DNA of 64,000 nt from an uncultured Acidobacteriia bacterium (lineage in GTDB: Bacteria; Acidobacteriota; Terriglobia; Bryobacterales; Bryobacteraceae), in contig CAIVPR010000160.1 of the NCBI GenBank assembly GCA_903907865.1, positions 1 to 64,000 on the forward strand, written 5' to 3'. Positions 8,297-17,143 of the stretch are shown in pieces (the stretch's first letter is position 1; each line of letters starts with the position of its first letter). Below the pieces are notes generated by a model. That model was given only the letters and a program-made list of their open reading frames with translations, was not told the origin of the DNA and searched no databases. The position numbers were made by a program, and so were the translations under genes.

Positions 8297-9238
8297 CTAC
8301 CGGGCCAGAACCCGGAGGAACTCGACGACCCTGTCGTCGGCCCAGAACCGCTGGCCGCTACGGGCCAGGAATCCCAGATGTCCGCCGTGCTCGGTTGCCA
8401 CCAGTTTTAGATGGGGATTGTCCCGGAATGCGGCATGGGAATACATCTCGAACGGGATGAATGTATCATCCTTGGACTGGATGAGGAGGGTGGGCACCCG
8501 GATGGCCTGAAGGAAGTTTTTGGCGGACTGCGTGGCGTAATAGTTGTCCGCGGTGCCGAATCCAAACGACGGTGCGGTGATCTTGTCGTCAATCGCGTAC
8601 AGCGAGTCCTTCCCCGACAAGTCGGCTTCCGAGTAGCGCCCGGTCCCGATAACGCGCTTCTTCATCCTCGCCACGAAGCGCTGTTCGTAAAGCCAGTTGT
8701 CGCGCCGGCCGATGCGTCGGGCGGCCATTGCCAGATCAATCGGGGTCGAAACCGCGCAAACTCCATGTATCAGCGCCGTCTCCCCTAGCTCCCCTGCGAG
8801 TTTCAGCGCCACGTTGCCGCCCAGCGAATACCCAACGAGGAAGCGCGGCACACCCTCCGCGTCGCCCTGCGTTTGCTCCAGGAATGAGCGCAAATCCGAT
8901 GTCAAACCGGCGTGGTAGAGCGTCTTGCACAGCTTTTCGGTTCCGCCGCAGGTGCGCATGTGGAATCGATGGACCACAAAACCAGCTTCCAAGGCATGGA
9001 ACGCCATGCTCCTGATGTATCCGGCGTCGCCGCCGCCTTCCAACCCGTGAAGCAGCACCACCTCGCCGACCACCGTTCCCCCGGGCCGCTGCGTCTGGAC
9101 CAGCACCTGCGTTTCGGGTTCGGTCTGGACCAAACGGCGTTCCATCGGGTACGGCGAAAAGTCGTAATCCCGCGGCCAGAAATTGCCGAGGATCGTGAGC
9201 GCGTGCGGATTACGGACGAGTGGGTCGAAGGGCCGCAT
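8297..9238 (-). CDS. YheT-like alpha/beta hydrolase
   Basis: A 313-residue hydrolase of the YheT/EMB8 family (alpha/beta fold, usual length 310-340). The oxyanion and strand motif VVLLHGLEGG is near residue 60. The nucleophile elbow is GYSLGGNVALKLAG (Ser near residue 143). The acid is probably the Asp in KDDTFIPFEMY and the base the His in EHGGHLGFL, so the triad is complete. There is no signal peptide, so it acts in the cytoplasm, probably on an ester of unknown identity. The start ATG has AGGGGA just upstream. It stands upstream of the secreted operon on the same strand with a 192-base gap, so co-transcription is uncertain. Confidence 0.85.
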   Translation of the reverse strand: MRPFDPLVRNPHALTILGNFWPRDYDFSPYPMERRLVQTEPETQVLVQTQRPGGTVVGEVVLLHGLEGGGDAGYIRSMAFHALEAGFVVHRFHMRTCGGTEKLCKTLYHAGLTSDLRSFLEQTQGDAEGVPRFLVGYSLGGNVALKLAGELGETALIHGVCAVSTPIDLAMAARRIGRRDNWLYEQRFVARMKKRVIGTGRYSEADLSGKDSLYAIDDKITAPSFGFGTADNYYATQSAKNFLQAIRVPTLLIQSKDDTFIPFEMYSHAAFRDNPHLKLVATEHGGHLGFLARSGQRFWADDRVVEFLRVLAR

Positions 9239-9358
9239 GGCGGTTCCCCTATTCTCGCACCCGCTTTGAGGGACAGACGGTTGCGCTAAATTCGTGGACC
9301 TGCAACACTAAAGTTTCCTGGCGAACCTGTCGATTATGATCTAGAGGAGAGTACTTGG

Positions 9359-12217
9359 TTGGCTTCCAAACGAACAGTCGCGGCCGGTGTAGGAATACTA
9401 CTAGTATTGGCAGTTTGTTCCGTCGCACTTTCGTACCTTCGCGTCGCTGGACATCCCGCGGAACTGCGCGTCGGATACCATGATTTCGCGCCGTTCACCC
9501 AAGTTGATGCCACGGGCCAGCCCGTGGGCATGGCGGTCGAGATTGTCAAGCTCGCGGCCGCACGGTCTGGAGTCCCGATTCGCTGGATACACACGGGCAC
9601 TGAAGTTGACGTGTCCCTGAGGAAGGGCGTTGTGGATCTCTACCCGATCCTGACCCTAACCGACACCCGGCGCGCAGAGTTCTATCCCAGTGAACCGTGG
9701 TGGGAGAACGAGTCCATCCTCGTCTCGCTCGAAACCAATCACATCAACGCAGGGCCGGACACCGCCGGAAAGAAGATCGCAATCCGTGGCTTGGCGGTCC
9801 TGAAGGCGTTGGCGGAGATCTCATTCCCCAAGTCGGAATTGGTAACCATACCGACGGTCTCAGCGATGACGGCCGCATTGTGCAGGGGCGAGGTGGACGC
9901 CGCGTTCCTCGACATCCGCCTGCTGCAATCCCAACTGCTGCAAGGTCCGGAATTTTGCGCCGGCCATCCGCTCTACGTTGCGTCCGTTCCAAATGGCGCC
10001 CTATCCTTGGCCACCATGGCCCGAAAGGAAGCGTGGGATTCTGCGGACAGGATTTACACGGAGATCGCCAGCATGGCTGTCGACGGAACGCTTTCCGCAA
10101 CCGCGTCGCGCTGGTCCATGGTCAGTTCGTTCCAAAACCGCCACCTGAAGGAAGTCATGGACAGCCGGCAACGGTCGACCCTCATGCGATTGGGTTTGGG
10201 TGGACTGACCCTGCTGCTGGTCCTGACGTGGATTCAAACGGGTCGCATCCGCCGGGCAAGGAAGGCGGCGGAGGAAAGCGAGCAGCGTTTTGAGGCGTTC
10301 ATGGCCCACACTCCCGCCTTTGCTTTCGTCACCGATTCCCGCGGCTCGGTTGCCTATCGCAACAGGCCAATCCCGCCAGCCCTGATCGCGCAGGAGGATC
10401 CTGCCGGAGCGCAAGGCACTGGCTGGGAGACCACCAGATCCGTCACGCTCCAATCCGGCGAAGAGAGGCATTACCTGTGCCTACGTTTTCCCTTCAAGAA
10501 CGCGCTCGGGGAGGCACTCACTGGGTCGGTCGCGCTGGACATCACGGATCGGCGAAATGCCGAGGATGCTTTGCGCTTCAGCCAGTTTTCCATTGAGCGG
10601 TCCCCCGACTCAGTGTTGTGGCTGGATGAATCCCACCGGGTTTTCTATGCCAACGAAGCCGCTTGCAAGACTCTCGGTTACCCGTTGGCTGAATTGAAGG
10701 CCGTCGCCCCGTCGCGTATCGGCTTGGCTCTGAGTTCCGAGGACTTGGAGCGGGGCTTGGCCGAGGCCGGAACCAGCCGCGTGTTCGAAACGGAGTGGCA
10801 GCGCCGCGACGGCTCGAGGTTCCCGGTGGAAGTAGCCGTGTACCATGTGGCGTTTGACTGCAAAAACTTCGTCTGCTGCATCGGACGCGACATCACGGCC
10901 CACAAGCAAGTCGAAGCGGAACTCAGTTACCAGGCCCAGCACGACTTGTTGACCGGCCTCCCCAACCGACGAGCGCTGGAAATCGGTCTGGTTGCATCCA
11001 TCGAACGGGCCGAACAAACCAACTCCGGGTTTGCCGTCTTCTACTTGGACCTTGACGGTTTCAAGTTCGTCAACGACACCCTCGGACACGCTTTTGGCGA
11101 CGCCCTGCTGCAGCATTTGTCCAAGCGGATCGACGGGCGGATCCGAAAGGGCGACATGCTTGCCCGCATGGGGGGAGACGAATTCGCGGTGATCGCCCTC
11201 GGCATCGAAGACCCGGACGGCGTCGCTTCCGTGGCTGAACGCCTGATGGACGGACTGCTGGATAGCTTCCACCTGCAAGGTCATGAACTGACCTTGACAG
11301 CCAGCATCGGCGTCAGCTTGTATCCACGGGACGGCACAGACGGAGATTCGCTGCTCCGATACGCGGATGCGGCCATGTACGAAGCCAAGCGCGAAGGCAA
11401 GAACCGGGTCCGGCTATTTGATCCGGCGATGAAAACCGCCTCACGCGAGCGATTGGAACTGGAAAACCACCTCCGCAGGGCGTTGGAGAGGAATGAGCTT
11501 TCCCTCCATTTCCAGCCCGAAGTCTCCCTCACAACCAACCGGGTAGTCCGTTACGAGGCCTTGCTGCGCTGGAACAACCCAGTATTGGGCAACGTGGCAC
11601 CCAACCGGTTCGTTCCGATCGCCGAAGAGACGGGAATGATTGTCGAAATCGGCGAGTGGGCTTTGGAACAAGCCTGCCGACACGGCAAGCGCTTGCTGGA
11701 TTGCGGAGTCCCGGCGGGCGTTGGCGTCAACGTTTCCAGCATCCAGTTGGCCCGTCCTGAATTCGTCGAGACCGTCACTGCCATACTGCTCAAAACGGGC
11801 CTGCCCCCAAGGCTCCTCGACATCGAGATGACCGAAACCGCCGTCATGCAGGGAGTGGAGGAAGTCACCGCGAAACTGGCGAAACTTCGGAACTTGGGAG
11901 TCACCATCTCACTGGACGATTTCGGCACCGGCCACTCGTCCTTGAGCCACCTCTTGAAACTGCGCGCCGACCATCTCAAGATCGACCAGTCCTTCGTCAA
12001 GTCGGTGCCCCACGATGTGGGCGCAACCTCGCTCACGTCCGGTTTGGTTTCGCTCGCCCACAGCCTCGGCATGAAGGTGGTGATCGAAGGCGTCGAAAAC
12101 AGGCAACAGTTGGAAGCGATTCGTGCCATGGGCTGCGATATTGCCCAAGGCTACCTGTTGGGTCGGCCCGCGCCAGCCCTGTCCACCGAATCAACGGTCT
12201 GGCCGATCACGGCTTAG
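9359..12217 (+). CDS. Membrane receptor with SBP_bac_3, two PAS, GGDEF and EAL domains
   Basis: A 952-residue bifunctional cyclic-di-GMP enzyme. Order: membrane anchor (residues 5-27), periplasmic solute-binding domain of the family 3 type (about 35-255), membrane helix (about 274-296), PAS (about 310-400), PAS (about 410-520), GGDEF (about 530-690) and EAL (about 705-945). The diguanylate cyclase site is intact (MGGDEF, near residue 602), and RKGD five residues before it is a canonical inhibitory I-site. The phosphodiesterase site looks intact too: YEALLRW, DDFGTGHSS and VIEGVE are present. The start is TTG, chosen because AGGAGA lies eight bases upstream. It probably senses an amino acid or similar small molecule outside and adjusts c-di-GMP. 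Which activity dominates cannot be told. Confidence 0.92.
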   Translation: MASKRTVAAGVGILLVLAVCSVALSYLRVAGHPAELRVGYHDFAPFTQVDATGQPVGMAVEIVKLAAARSGVPIRWIHTGTEVDVSLRKGVVDLYPILTLTDTRRAEFYPSEPWWENESILVSLETNHINAGPDTAGKKIAIRGLAVLKALAEISFPKSELVTIPTVSAMTAALCRGEVDAAFLDIRLLQSQLLQGPEFCAGHPLYVASVPNGALSLATMARKEAWDSADRIYTEIASMAVDGTLSATASRWSMVSSFQNRHLKEVMDSRQRSTLMRLGLGGLTLLLVLTWIQTGRIRRARKAAEESEQRFEAFMAHTPAFAFVTDSRGSVAYRNRPIPPALIAQEDPAGAQGTGWETTRSVTLQSGEERHYLCLRFPFKNALGEALTGSVALDITDRRNAEDALRFSQFSIERSPDSVLWLDESHRVFYANEAACKTLGYPLAELKAVAPSRIGLALSSEDLERGLAEAGTSRVFETEWQRRDGSRFPVEVAVYHVAFDCKNFVCCIGRDITAHKQVEAELSYQAQHDLLTGLPNRRALEIGLVASIERAEQTNSGFAVFYLDLDGFKFVNDTLGHAFGDALLQHLSKRIDGRIRKGDMLARMGGDEFAVIALGIEDPDGVASVAERLMDGLLDSFHLQGHELTLTASIGVSLYPRDGTDGDSLLRYADAAMYEAKREGKNRVRLFDPAMKTASRERLELENHLRRALERNELSLHFQPEVSLTTNRVVRYEALLRWNNPVLGNVAPNRFVPIAEETGMIVEIGEWALEQACRHGKRLLDCGVPAGVGVNVSSIQLARPEFVETVTAILLKTGLPPRLLDIEMTETAVMQGVEEVTAKLAKLRNLGVTISLDDFGTGHSSLSHLLKLRADHLKIDQSFVKSVPHDVGATSLTSGLVSLAHSLGMKVVIEGVENRQQLEAIRAMGCDIAQGYLLGRPAPALSTESTVWPITA

Positions 12218-12300
12218 GGCGCCGAACCACGCCCGTACGCAGACTGGCACCGGCTCCCGCCCAACGCCGTCTTGCTGGCCGTGGGGCTCTGTTCATCTGT

Positions 12301-13257
12301 TCAAACCCACCTATACAGTTTCAATGCGTTGCCACCCCGGATCTTCTCACGGTCGGCTTCCTTCGCGAAGTCGAACATGGTCTCGAACAGTGCGGCATCC
12401 TTGTCGAACGCGGCCATGCTGAAACCGCCCCCGGCCCCGGTAGCATCATGTCCGAAGTAGCCCCACAGCATCCGATCTGGCCCAAACGCGTCATAGGCTC
12501 TTCGAACGAGCGGTTTGGCATCCGCGAAGGGGTACTTCTCCTTGGACGAACTCGAAATGTTTGCGAACTTCATGTAGACCCGAGGCAACTTCGCAAGCTT
12601 CAGCACGTTGGCGAACTCCGCCGGGGTACCTTCCCCGCCCCGTCCCAGATGGTCCAGGATGACCGGCATGTCGGGAAACTGCTGCGTCAAATCGAGAATC
12701 TCGGGCGCATAGTACGGCAGGAAGTGCATCTGGATCGCCATGCCAAGCTGGTGGCATCGACGCCACGTCGCCTTCATCTCCGGTGCCCGCAAGTCCCGGT
12801 CCTTGATCGGGCCGGACCACAGTGCCGGCGATCCCGGCTTGCGCGTCTCATGGATCCGCAACGCCACAATCCGTCCAGGGTTATTGCCCACCAGCGCCGC
12901 GATACGGTCGGGCGTGGCCTTCGCAATCGGGTCGAACAGGCAGGTGCCCTTGAAAAACCCCTTCGAAGGCTCGTGCGCGAAGCAGTACTCCAGATACCGA
13001 TAGTCGTCCTGGTATGGCTCCGGGTGCACGATCACCGCATGGTCGATCCGCGCCTCCGGGGCAAACCGAATGTAGTCCTCGAGCGCCGCCGGAGCGGGCT
13101 TGTAGGTGGCATTAGGGGCGAACGGAAATTTTTTCTGGTCGGGGGAAAACAGATGGACGTGGCTGTCCACAATTGGACCGGACGGACGGCTAGCCGCCCG
13201 CGCCGGAACAGCGGCTGCAAGGGAGGCGAGGCTCGCAAGGACGTCTCGACGTGTCAT
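12301..13257 (-). CDS. Tat-exported amidohydrolase (family 2)
   Basis: A 318-residue metal-dependent TIM-barrel hydrolase of the amidohydrolase-2 family (PF04909), the group of 2-pyrone-4,6-dicarboxylate lactonase and related decarboxylases. It begins with a twin-arginine signal (MTRRDVLASLASLAAAVPA). The metal-binding HxH lies in VDSHVHLF near residue 33, a conserved His lies in AIQMHFLPYY, and VILDHLGRGG follows near residue 205. The ending WGYFGHDATGAGG replaces the usual 'GSDYP' acid motif with GHD, so the catalytic Asp may be the D of GHD. The gene is convergent with the GGDEF-EAL gene. The exported location is deduced from the signal only, and the substrate is unknown. Confidence 0.85.
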   Translation of the reverse strand: MTRRDVLASLASLAAAVPARAASRPSGPIVDSHVHLFSPDQKKFPFAPNATYKPAPAALEDYIRFAPEARIDHAVIVHPEPYQDDYRYLEYCFAHEPSKGFFKGTCLFDPIAKATPDRIAALVGNNPGRIVALRIHETRKPGSPALWSGPIKDRDLRAPEMKATWRRCHQLGMAIQMHFLPYYAPEILDLTQQFPDMPVILDHLGRGGEGTPAEFANVLKLAKLPRVYMKFANISSSSKEKYPFADAKPLVRRAYDAFGPDRMLWGYFGHDATGAGGGFSMAAFDKDAALFETMFDFAKEADREKIRGGNALKLYRWV

Positions 13258-13318
13258 ATCCAGACGCTATCACGAGCGACGCCGCAGAGCCTGCAAAGAC
13301 TCCAGTGGGCTCGGAGGA

Positions 13319-13573
13319 CTACGCCGCAGCGGCTTGTTTCTTGCGAAGGGGGGCGGGACGGACGCCGCCGTCGGTTGCAGGAAAGTGGTCGCGCAGCCAG
13401 GAATGAATCCCTTCCTTCTGACTTGCGTTCACAACGCGTTGCCAGCGGAGGTCGCCGGTGCGTTGGTTGTATTCGGCCATCACGTATTGCGTGGTCGTGA
13501 GCACGGTGATCGGCCCATCCGGCCGGAACCGACAACAAAAGAATGAGTCGTTGATTACACGGCGGTCTTCCAT
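13319..13573 (-). CDS. Small conserved-looking hypothetical protein, probably leaderless
   Basis: An 84-residue soluble protein of no recognised family. It contains an aromatic strand-like segment (ITVLTTTQYVMAEYNQRTG), a helix with GIHSWLRDHFP and an Ala-rich tail. No ribosome binding site is present. Instead a TATGAT box ends six bases before the ATG, which places transcription start on or beside the start codon. Both the clean promoter placement and the composed amino-acid content favour a real gene. It is 61 bases downstream, on the same strand, of the amidohydrolase start, in other words it is transcribed towards that gene and could feed into it. Confidence 0.6.
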   Translation of the reverse strand: MEDRRVINDSFFCCRFRPDGPITVLTTTQYVMAEYNQRTGDLRWQRVVNASQKEGIHSWLRDHFPATDGGVRPAPLRKKQAAAA

Positions 13574-13579
13574 GTATCA

Positions 13580-13608
13580 ATCATACCAGTTTTTAAATGT
13601 TTTGGCGC
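13580..13608 (-). promoter_or_regulatory. Promoter of the leaderless small gene
   Basis: The -10 TATGAT occupies 13585-13580 on the minus strand, with a six-base discriminator before ATG at 13573. The expected -35 position (about 13603-13608) has no good TTGACA match and overlaps the palindrome at 13606-13619. Confidence 0.45.
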
Positions 13609-13619
13609 GACCGGTCGCG
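13606..13619. promoter_or_regulatory. Perfect 14-bp palindrome between divergent -10 boxes
   Basis: CGCGACCGGTCGCG is its own reverse complement. It sits between TATGAT (minus) and TATACT (plus, 13621-13626), overlapping the -35 position of the minus promoter, as an operator would. No regulator gene is next to it. Confidence 0.4.
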
Positions 13620-13626
13620 GTATACT

Positions 13627-13975
13627 GCTAGGGTCGAAAATTTCCTCAGTTCCAGCACGCCCACGGTCTCTGTGAGGTCCCGAGCGCCGTATCCGGAGTC
13701 CGCCACACACCCCTGGTGTACGCTCTTGACGACGCCTTGGAACTCCGTGGATTCACGTGGTCAAGCGTGGGCGACTGCGTGACGGTCGTCAAATTTTTCG
13801 AGGGCGTGAAGATCACAACCTTGGAGCGCCTCGCCACGCAAACACATCCGCAAGCCCCCCCAATGGCCGGTCCTGGACGCCGATTTGCGCCGTCCGGGGT
13901 TGCTCCTCCACCAGCGTCAGAATCCTAAAGGCCGTCGAGGATCTCGGCTCCCTGGATTGACCCTCCCTGTCCCTG
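13627..13975. other. Intergenic stretch without convincing gene
   Basis: About 350 bases. A plus-strand reading frame near 13716-13928 (GTG start, VYALDDALELRGFTW...) has a plausible first half but turns into Pro/Ala-rich low-quality sequence and enters the repeat block. It could be a gene remnant. No RNA structure was recognised. Confidence 0.4.
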
Positions 13976-14424
13976 CTCTGCCAAACCACAGCTTGCCGAG
14001 CCACGACCGCAAGGTAGTGTTTTCTTCGAGCCCTCCGCAGCTATTTCACCCAACCGGCGAAGAAGCGATCACCGCAAGGAACCCGCAGTTGGCCGCGCCA
14101 CCGCGCATCTCGGTTCCCCAAATTGCCGCTTACCAAGTGGCCGCTGCTCTGCCAAACCATAGCTTAGCGAGCCACGACCTAAAGGGAGTGTTTGTTCGGG
14201 CCCTGCGCCGATATCCACCACCGGCGATCAAGCGATCACCGCCACGAACCCGCAGTTGGTCGCGCCTCGGCACAGCTCGGTTCACACAATTGCCCCTCCC
14301 AAGCGGTCCCGGCCATTTCGAACCATAGCTTGCCGAGCCACGACCGCAAGGGAGTGTTTTCTTCGAGCCATATATTCCGGTATTCACCCAACCGGCGAAG
14401 GAGCGGTCATCGCAAAACACGTGC
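13976..14424. repeat. Three imperfect tandem repeats of about 170 bases
   Basis: Units begin near 13976, 14147 and 14314; the third is shortened near 14424. The distances between the shared AACCA-AGCTT words are 171 and 166 bases. Each unit holds AACCATAGCTTGCCGAGCC or a variant, then one arm of the interspersed palindromic element (13996-14028, 14167-14198, 14333-14365), then ACCGGCGAAGGAGCG-like and ATCACCGCAA-like words and, in the first two, ACCCGCAGTTGG. The block is non-coding on both strands. Confidence 0.8.
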
Positions 14425-14519
14425 AAGCAAGTCCTCGTCCTCGCTGAAGCACAAACCCTGCCGTTTCCACATTGAAACGCACAACTTCCACCAAACAGTC
14501 GCGGGCGCGCCCTGACAAG

Positions 14520-15209
14520 TCATTTCGTCAAGCGCGACGAATTCTTGTTGAGCAGCGACTCCAACTTCTGAGCCGACGCCGGAATAGCCACCTTGCCCGA
14601 CAGGATCTCGCTGTTCTCGATATCCCGACCGTAGAGCTCTCGATTCGAGTCGACATCCGGCCGCAGCGTCGCGCCTTGGAGCGATATACCCGCAAACAAG
14701 CCGCGCGACCGCGAGTACGAAAGCATCTCGGCCCGCATCACGGCATCGGTCTGGGCCGACACGTCCCGACCAACGGGACCAGCCGCAGCTGTCGCCTCAC
14801 CGCCCAGCGTGAACTTGTTGGACAGCAGGTGCTTCATGCCCGAGTCATTCATGACCAGAAGCAGGACATCCTGCTCCGAAACACCCCCCTGTATCCCAAA
14901 GCTTCCGCCTTCCACGCGGATCGCGGCGGGAGCGCTCCAACCAACGCCGCCAGGCTTCCGGCACGAAACAAAACCGCGACCATACTTGACGCCGAAGATC
15001 AGGCCACCCTTTTTGAGTCCGGGGACCAGAACCACGCAACGGGACTTGTTGAGCAGGTCTTGAGGCACGCCCTTGTCGGCGGTCGCCATCATTTCGGTGA
15101 CAAGATCTGCCGCTTCTTGGAGCCGCTCGGCAGCTGGAGCCTTGCTTGCGGCCTCGAGATTGCCGACAGCCAGAACGGAGAACAGGATTGAGAGGATTGC
15201 GGTCTTCAC
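14520..15209 (-). CDS. SYLF-domain (Ysc84-type) lipid-binding protein
   Basis: A 229-residue exported protein with a signal peptide (ILSILFSVLAVGNLEA) and a SYLF/DUF500 domain. Residues 30-80 hold the helix and the strand with CVVLVPGLKKGGLIFGVKYG. The family hallmark then follows, with SAPAAIRVEGGSFGIQGGV and LLLVMNDSGMKHLL. The last part has the conserved SYSRSRGLFAGISLQGATLR. SYLF proteins bind phosphoinositides or other lipids; the bacterial role is poorly known, probably in the cell envelope. The start is GTG at 15209, three bases after the stop of the upstream membrane protein gene, so it may be the last gene of the nuo transcript. Weak ribosome site. Confidence 0.88.
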   Translation of the reverse strand: MKTAILSILFSVLAVGNLEAASKAPAAERLQEAADLVTEMMATADKGVPQDLLNKSRCVVLVPGLKKGGLIFGVKYGRGFVSCRKPGGVGWSAPAAIRVEGGSFGIQGGVSEQDVLLLVMNDSGMKHLLSNKFTLGGEATAAAGPVGRDVSAQTDAVMRAEMLSYSRSRGLFAGISLQGATLRPDVDSNRELYGRDIENSEILSGKVAIPASAQKLESLLNKNSSRLTK

Positions 15210-15212
15210 ACT

Positions 15213-15632
15213 TCAACTGTAGCCGACCGCAGGCCGAATCGCCATAGTCCTGCCCCAGATTTCCCGCCGCCTTCGTTTACATTGGCCACTGGCGGGCAAA
15301 TTCGGGAACGGCCTAGACCGGCGTGTGCCTCGTCCGCCAAGCAAACACGCCAGCACGACATTGGCCAAGGCCGGAAGATAGGGACTCTTGCCACTAGAGA
15401 GCATCAGAGTCCCCAAGCTGGCACAAAGAGCGACAACGCCTGTCCAGAAGGCGTGTCGAAGGGCGTCGCGATGGCCTTCGTGCCGGAAAACGAAGGCATA
15501 CAAGGCTGACAAAAAGGCCGTGATGCCTGCGACACTGCCGAACACCGCCATGAAGTAGATGACGGAAAACCCGACCATGTCCCCAGTGCCTGAAAATACG
15601 CGTCCCAGTTCGTAGCCCAGCGGAAGTTTCAC
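15213..15632 (-). CDS. Small membrane protein, unknown
   Basis: A 139-residue protein with three hydrophobic stretches: around residues 22-46 (VIYFMAVFGSVAGITAFLSA), 62-80 (FWTGVVALCASLGTLML) and 86-98 (LPALANVVLACLL). A basic tail rich in Arg and Lys follows. No family is recognised. The start is GTG at 15632 and the gene lies 29 bases after nuoN and three bases before the SYLF gene, so it is probably a read-through member of the nuo transcript. The basic C-terminus (RRSRPF, KRRRRE) may be cytoplasmic by the positive-inside rule. Confidence 0.55.
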   Translation of the reverse strand: MKLPLGYELGRVFSGTGDMVGFSVIYFMAVFGSVAGITAFLSALYAFVFRHEGHRDALRHAFWTGVVALCASLGTLMLSSGKSPYLPALANVVLACLLGGRGTRRSRPFPNLPASGQCKRRRREIWGRTMAIRPAVGYS

Positions 15633-15661
15633 AACGGCAACTTCGGCAGCCGCGACAGCCG

Positions 15662-17143
15662 CTATTTTGTCAGCGCTGCACCGGCGGTCGCAAGGGCCAA
15701 AACAGCCCCCGGAGCCACACCCAGCACGAAAGTACCGACTGCGGGCAACGCCAGCGCCAAACCAAGGCCGGGCGACAGCGGTTCGAGCGATTCCGTCGCT
15801 TCCCCGGGTTCATGCATGTACATCACTACCAGCAAGCGCAGGTAGTAGTATGCAGCGACCGCGGAATTCAGCAAGCCCAGAATAGCCAGCCAGACCAAGT
15901 GCGACTCCAAGGCGGAGCGGAAGATGTAGAACTTGCCGAAGAAGCCGCCCGTAAGAGGCACGCCGATCAGCGACAGCACGAACACGGTCAGCAGCCCCGC
16001 TGTTAGAGGTTGTTTTTGCCCCAGCCCGGCGAGATCCGAAATCAAAACGTTCTTTTCGCCCTTGCCGCAAATGTGGATCACAACCGCGAAGGCACCGATG
16101 TTCATCAGGGCATAGGCAGCGAGGTAGAACATGGCGGCAGCAGTCCCGATCTCGGAGCGCGCCGCGAGCGCAACCAACAGATATCCAGCGTGGGCGATGG
16201 AACTGTACGCCAGCATGCGCTTGATATTGGTCTGAGTCAACGCCGCGAAGTTACCGATGGTCATCGACAGCAAGGCCGAAATCCAAATGAGCGGCTCCCA
16301 TGACGACCCGATCTTGTCGAAGTCGGTCACAAAGATACGCAGGAAGATCGCGAATGCCGCAGCCTTCGGGGCGGTCGCCATGAAAGCGCTTACGGGGGCA
16401 GGCGCGCCTTGGTAGACGTCGGGAGCCCACACTTGAAACGGGGCACCGGAAACCTTGAAGCCAAGTCCGACGATCATGAGGGCTGCCGCAAGGGCCACAT
16501 AACCCGTCGGTACGCCCGGAGCCGCGAGGAAGGTGCGGATTTCATCCAGCTTCGTCGTACCCGTCACACCATAGACAATCGAAACGCCGTACAGCAAGAA
16601 CCCGGTAGCGAACGAGCCCAGCAGGAAGTACTTCAGCGCCGATTCATTGTTCCGTCGGTCGTTGCGCAGGTACCCTGCCAGCACATAGCTGGCAATGGAA
16701 GAAATTTCCAAGCCAATGAAGATCATGATCAGGTCGTTGGATGAGACCATGAGGCACTGTCCAGCGACCGAGAACAGCAAGAGCGCATGGTATTCACAAG
16801 TGTCGGCCGCTTCACGGTCCAAGTACAGATACGACGACAAGACCGCGAAAACACCGATCACCAGAACCAGCACTCGGAAGTAGGTGGCAAAACCGTCCAC
16901 AATGAGAAGGTTCGAAAACGCCGGACCAGCCACCGTGTTCGCCTCGACGGCGCCAAAGATGGCCAGCAGGAAGGCGACAATCGAGATGTGCCCGAAGATT
17001 TTGGGCGACTTTTTGCCTTCCCCAAAGAACGGGTCGAGCACCATCAGCAGCGTGCCAGCCACCGAAAGAATCAACTCCGGCGCAAACCGGAGCATCTCGA
17101 GGTTTGAGGGCACAAAGCTGGAAGAAATGCCGTTAGCGAGCAT
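15662..17143 (-). CDS. nuoN: NADH-quinone oxidoreductase subunit N
   Basis: The 493-residue antiporter-like membrane subunit of complex I. It has about 14 hydrophobic segments. The conserved proton-path residues lie in GLEISSIASYVLAG (Glu) and in VSGAPFQVWAPDVYQGAPAP (a hallmark of NuoN), and a Lys lies in TNIKRMLAYSSIAHAGYLL. The start ATG at 17143 lies inside the last codons of nuoM (11-base overlap) and has GGAGG eight bases upstream. Length is normal for the family (450-500). It is the last nuo gene. The subunit pumps protons in the membrane arm at the end next to NuoM. Confidence 0.95.
   Translation of the reverse strand: MLANGISSSFVPSNLEMLRFAPELILSVAGTLLMVLDPFFGEGKKSPKIFGHISIVAFLLAIFGAVEANTVAGPAFSNLLIVDGFATYFRVLVLVIGVFAVLSSYLYLDREAADTCEYHALLLFSVAGQCLMVSSNDLIMIFIGLEISSIASYVLAGYLRNDRRNNESALKYFLLGSFATGFLLYGVSIVYGVTGTTKLDEIRTFLAAPGVPTGYVALAAALMIVGLGFKVSGAPFQVWAPDVYQGAPAPVSAFMATAPKAAAFAIFLRIFVTDFDKIGSSWEPLIWISALLSMTIGNFAALTQTNIKRMLAYSSIAHAGYLLVALAARSEIGTAAAMFYLAAYALMNIGAFAVVIHICGKGEKNVLISDLAGLGQKQPLTAGLLTVFVLSLIGVPLTGGFFGKFYIFRSALESHLVWLAILGLLNSAVAAYYYLRLLVVMYMHEPGEATESLEPLSPGLGLALALPAVGTFVLGVAPGAVLALATAGAALTK

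Noticed and set aside
9335-9340. TATGAT promoter upstream of the GGDEF-EAL gene
   Set aside because: The start site would fall on the ribosome binding site (9345-9350), and no -35 is visible.
13716-13928. Small plus-strand gene with a GTG start
   Set aside because: Its first half looks plausible, but no ribosome site is visible and the second half enters the repeat block. Left as possible remnant only.
13976-14424. Possible CRISPR array
   Set aside because: Only three units of about 170 bases, the repeats are imperfect and longer than any CRISPR repeat, and no cas gene is near.
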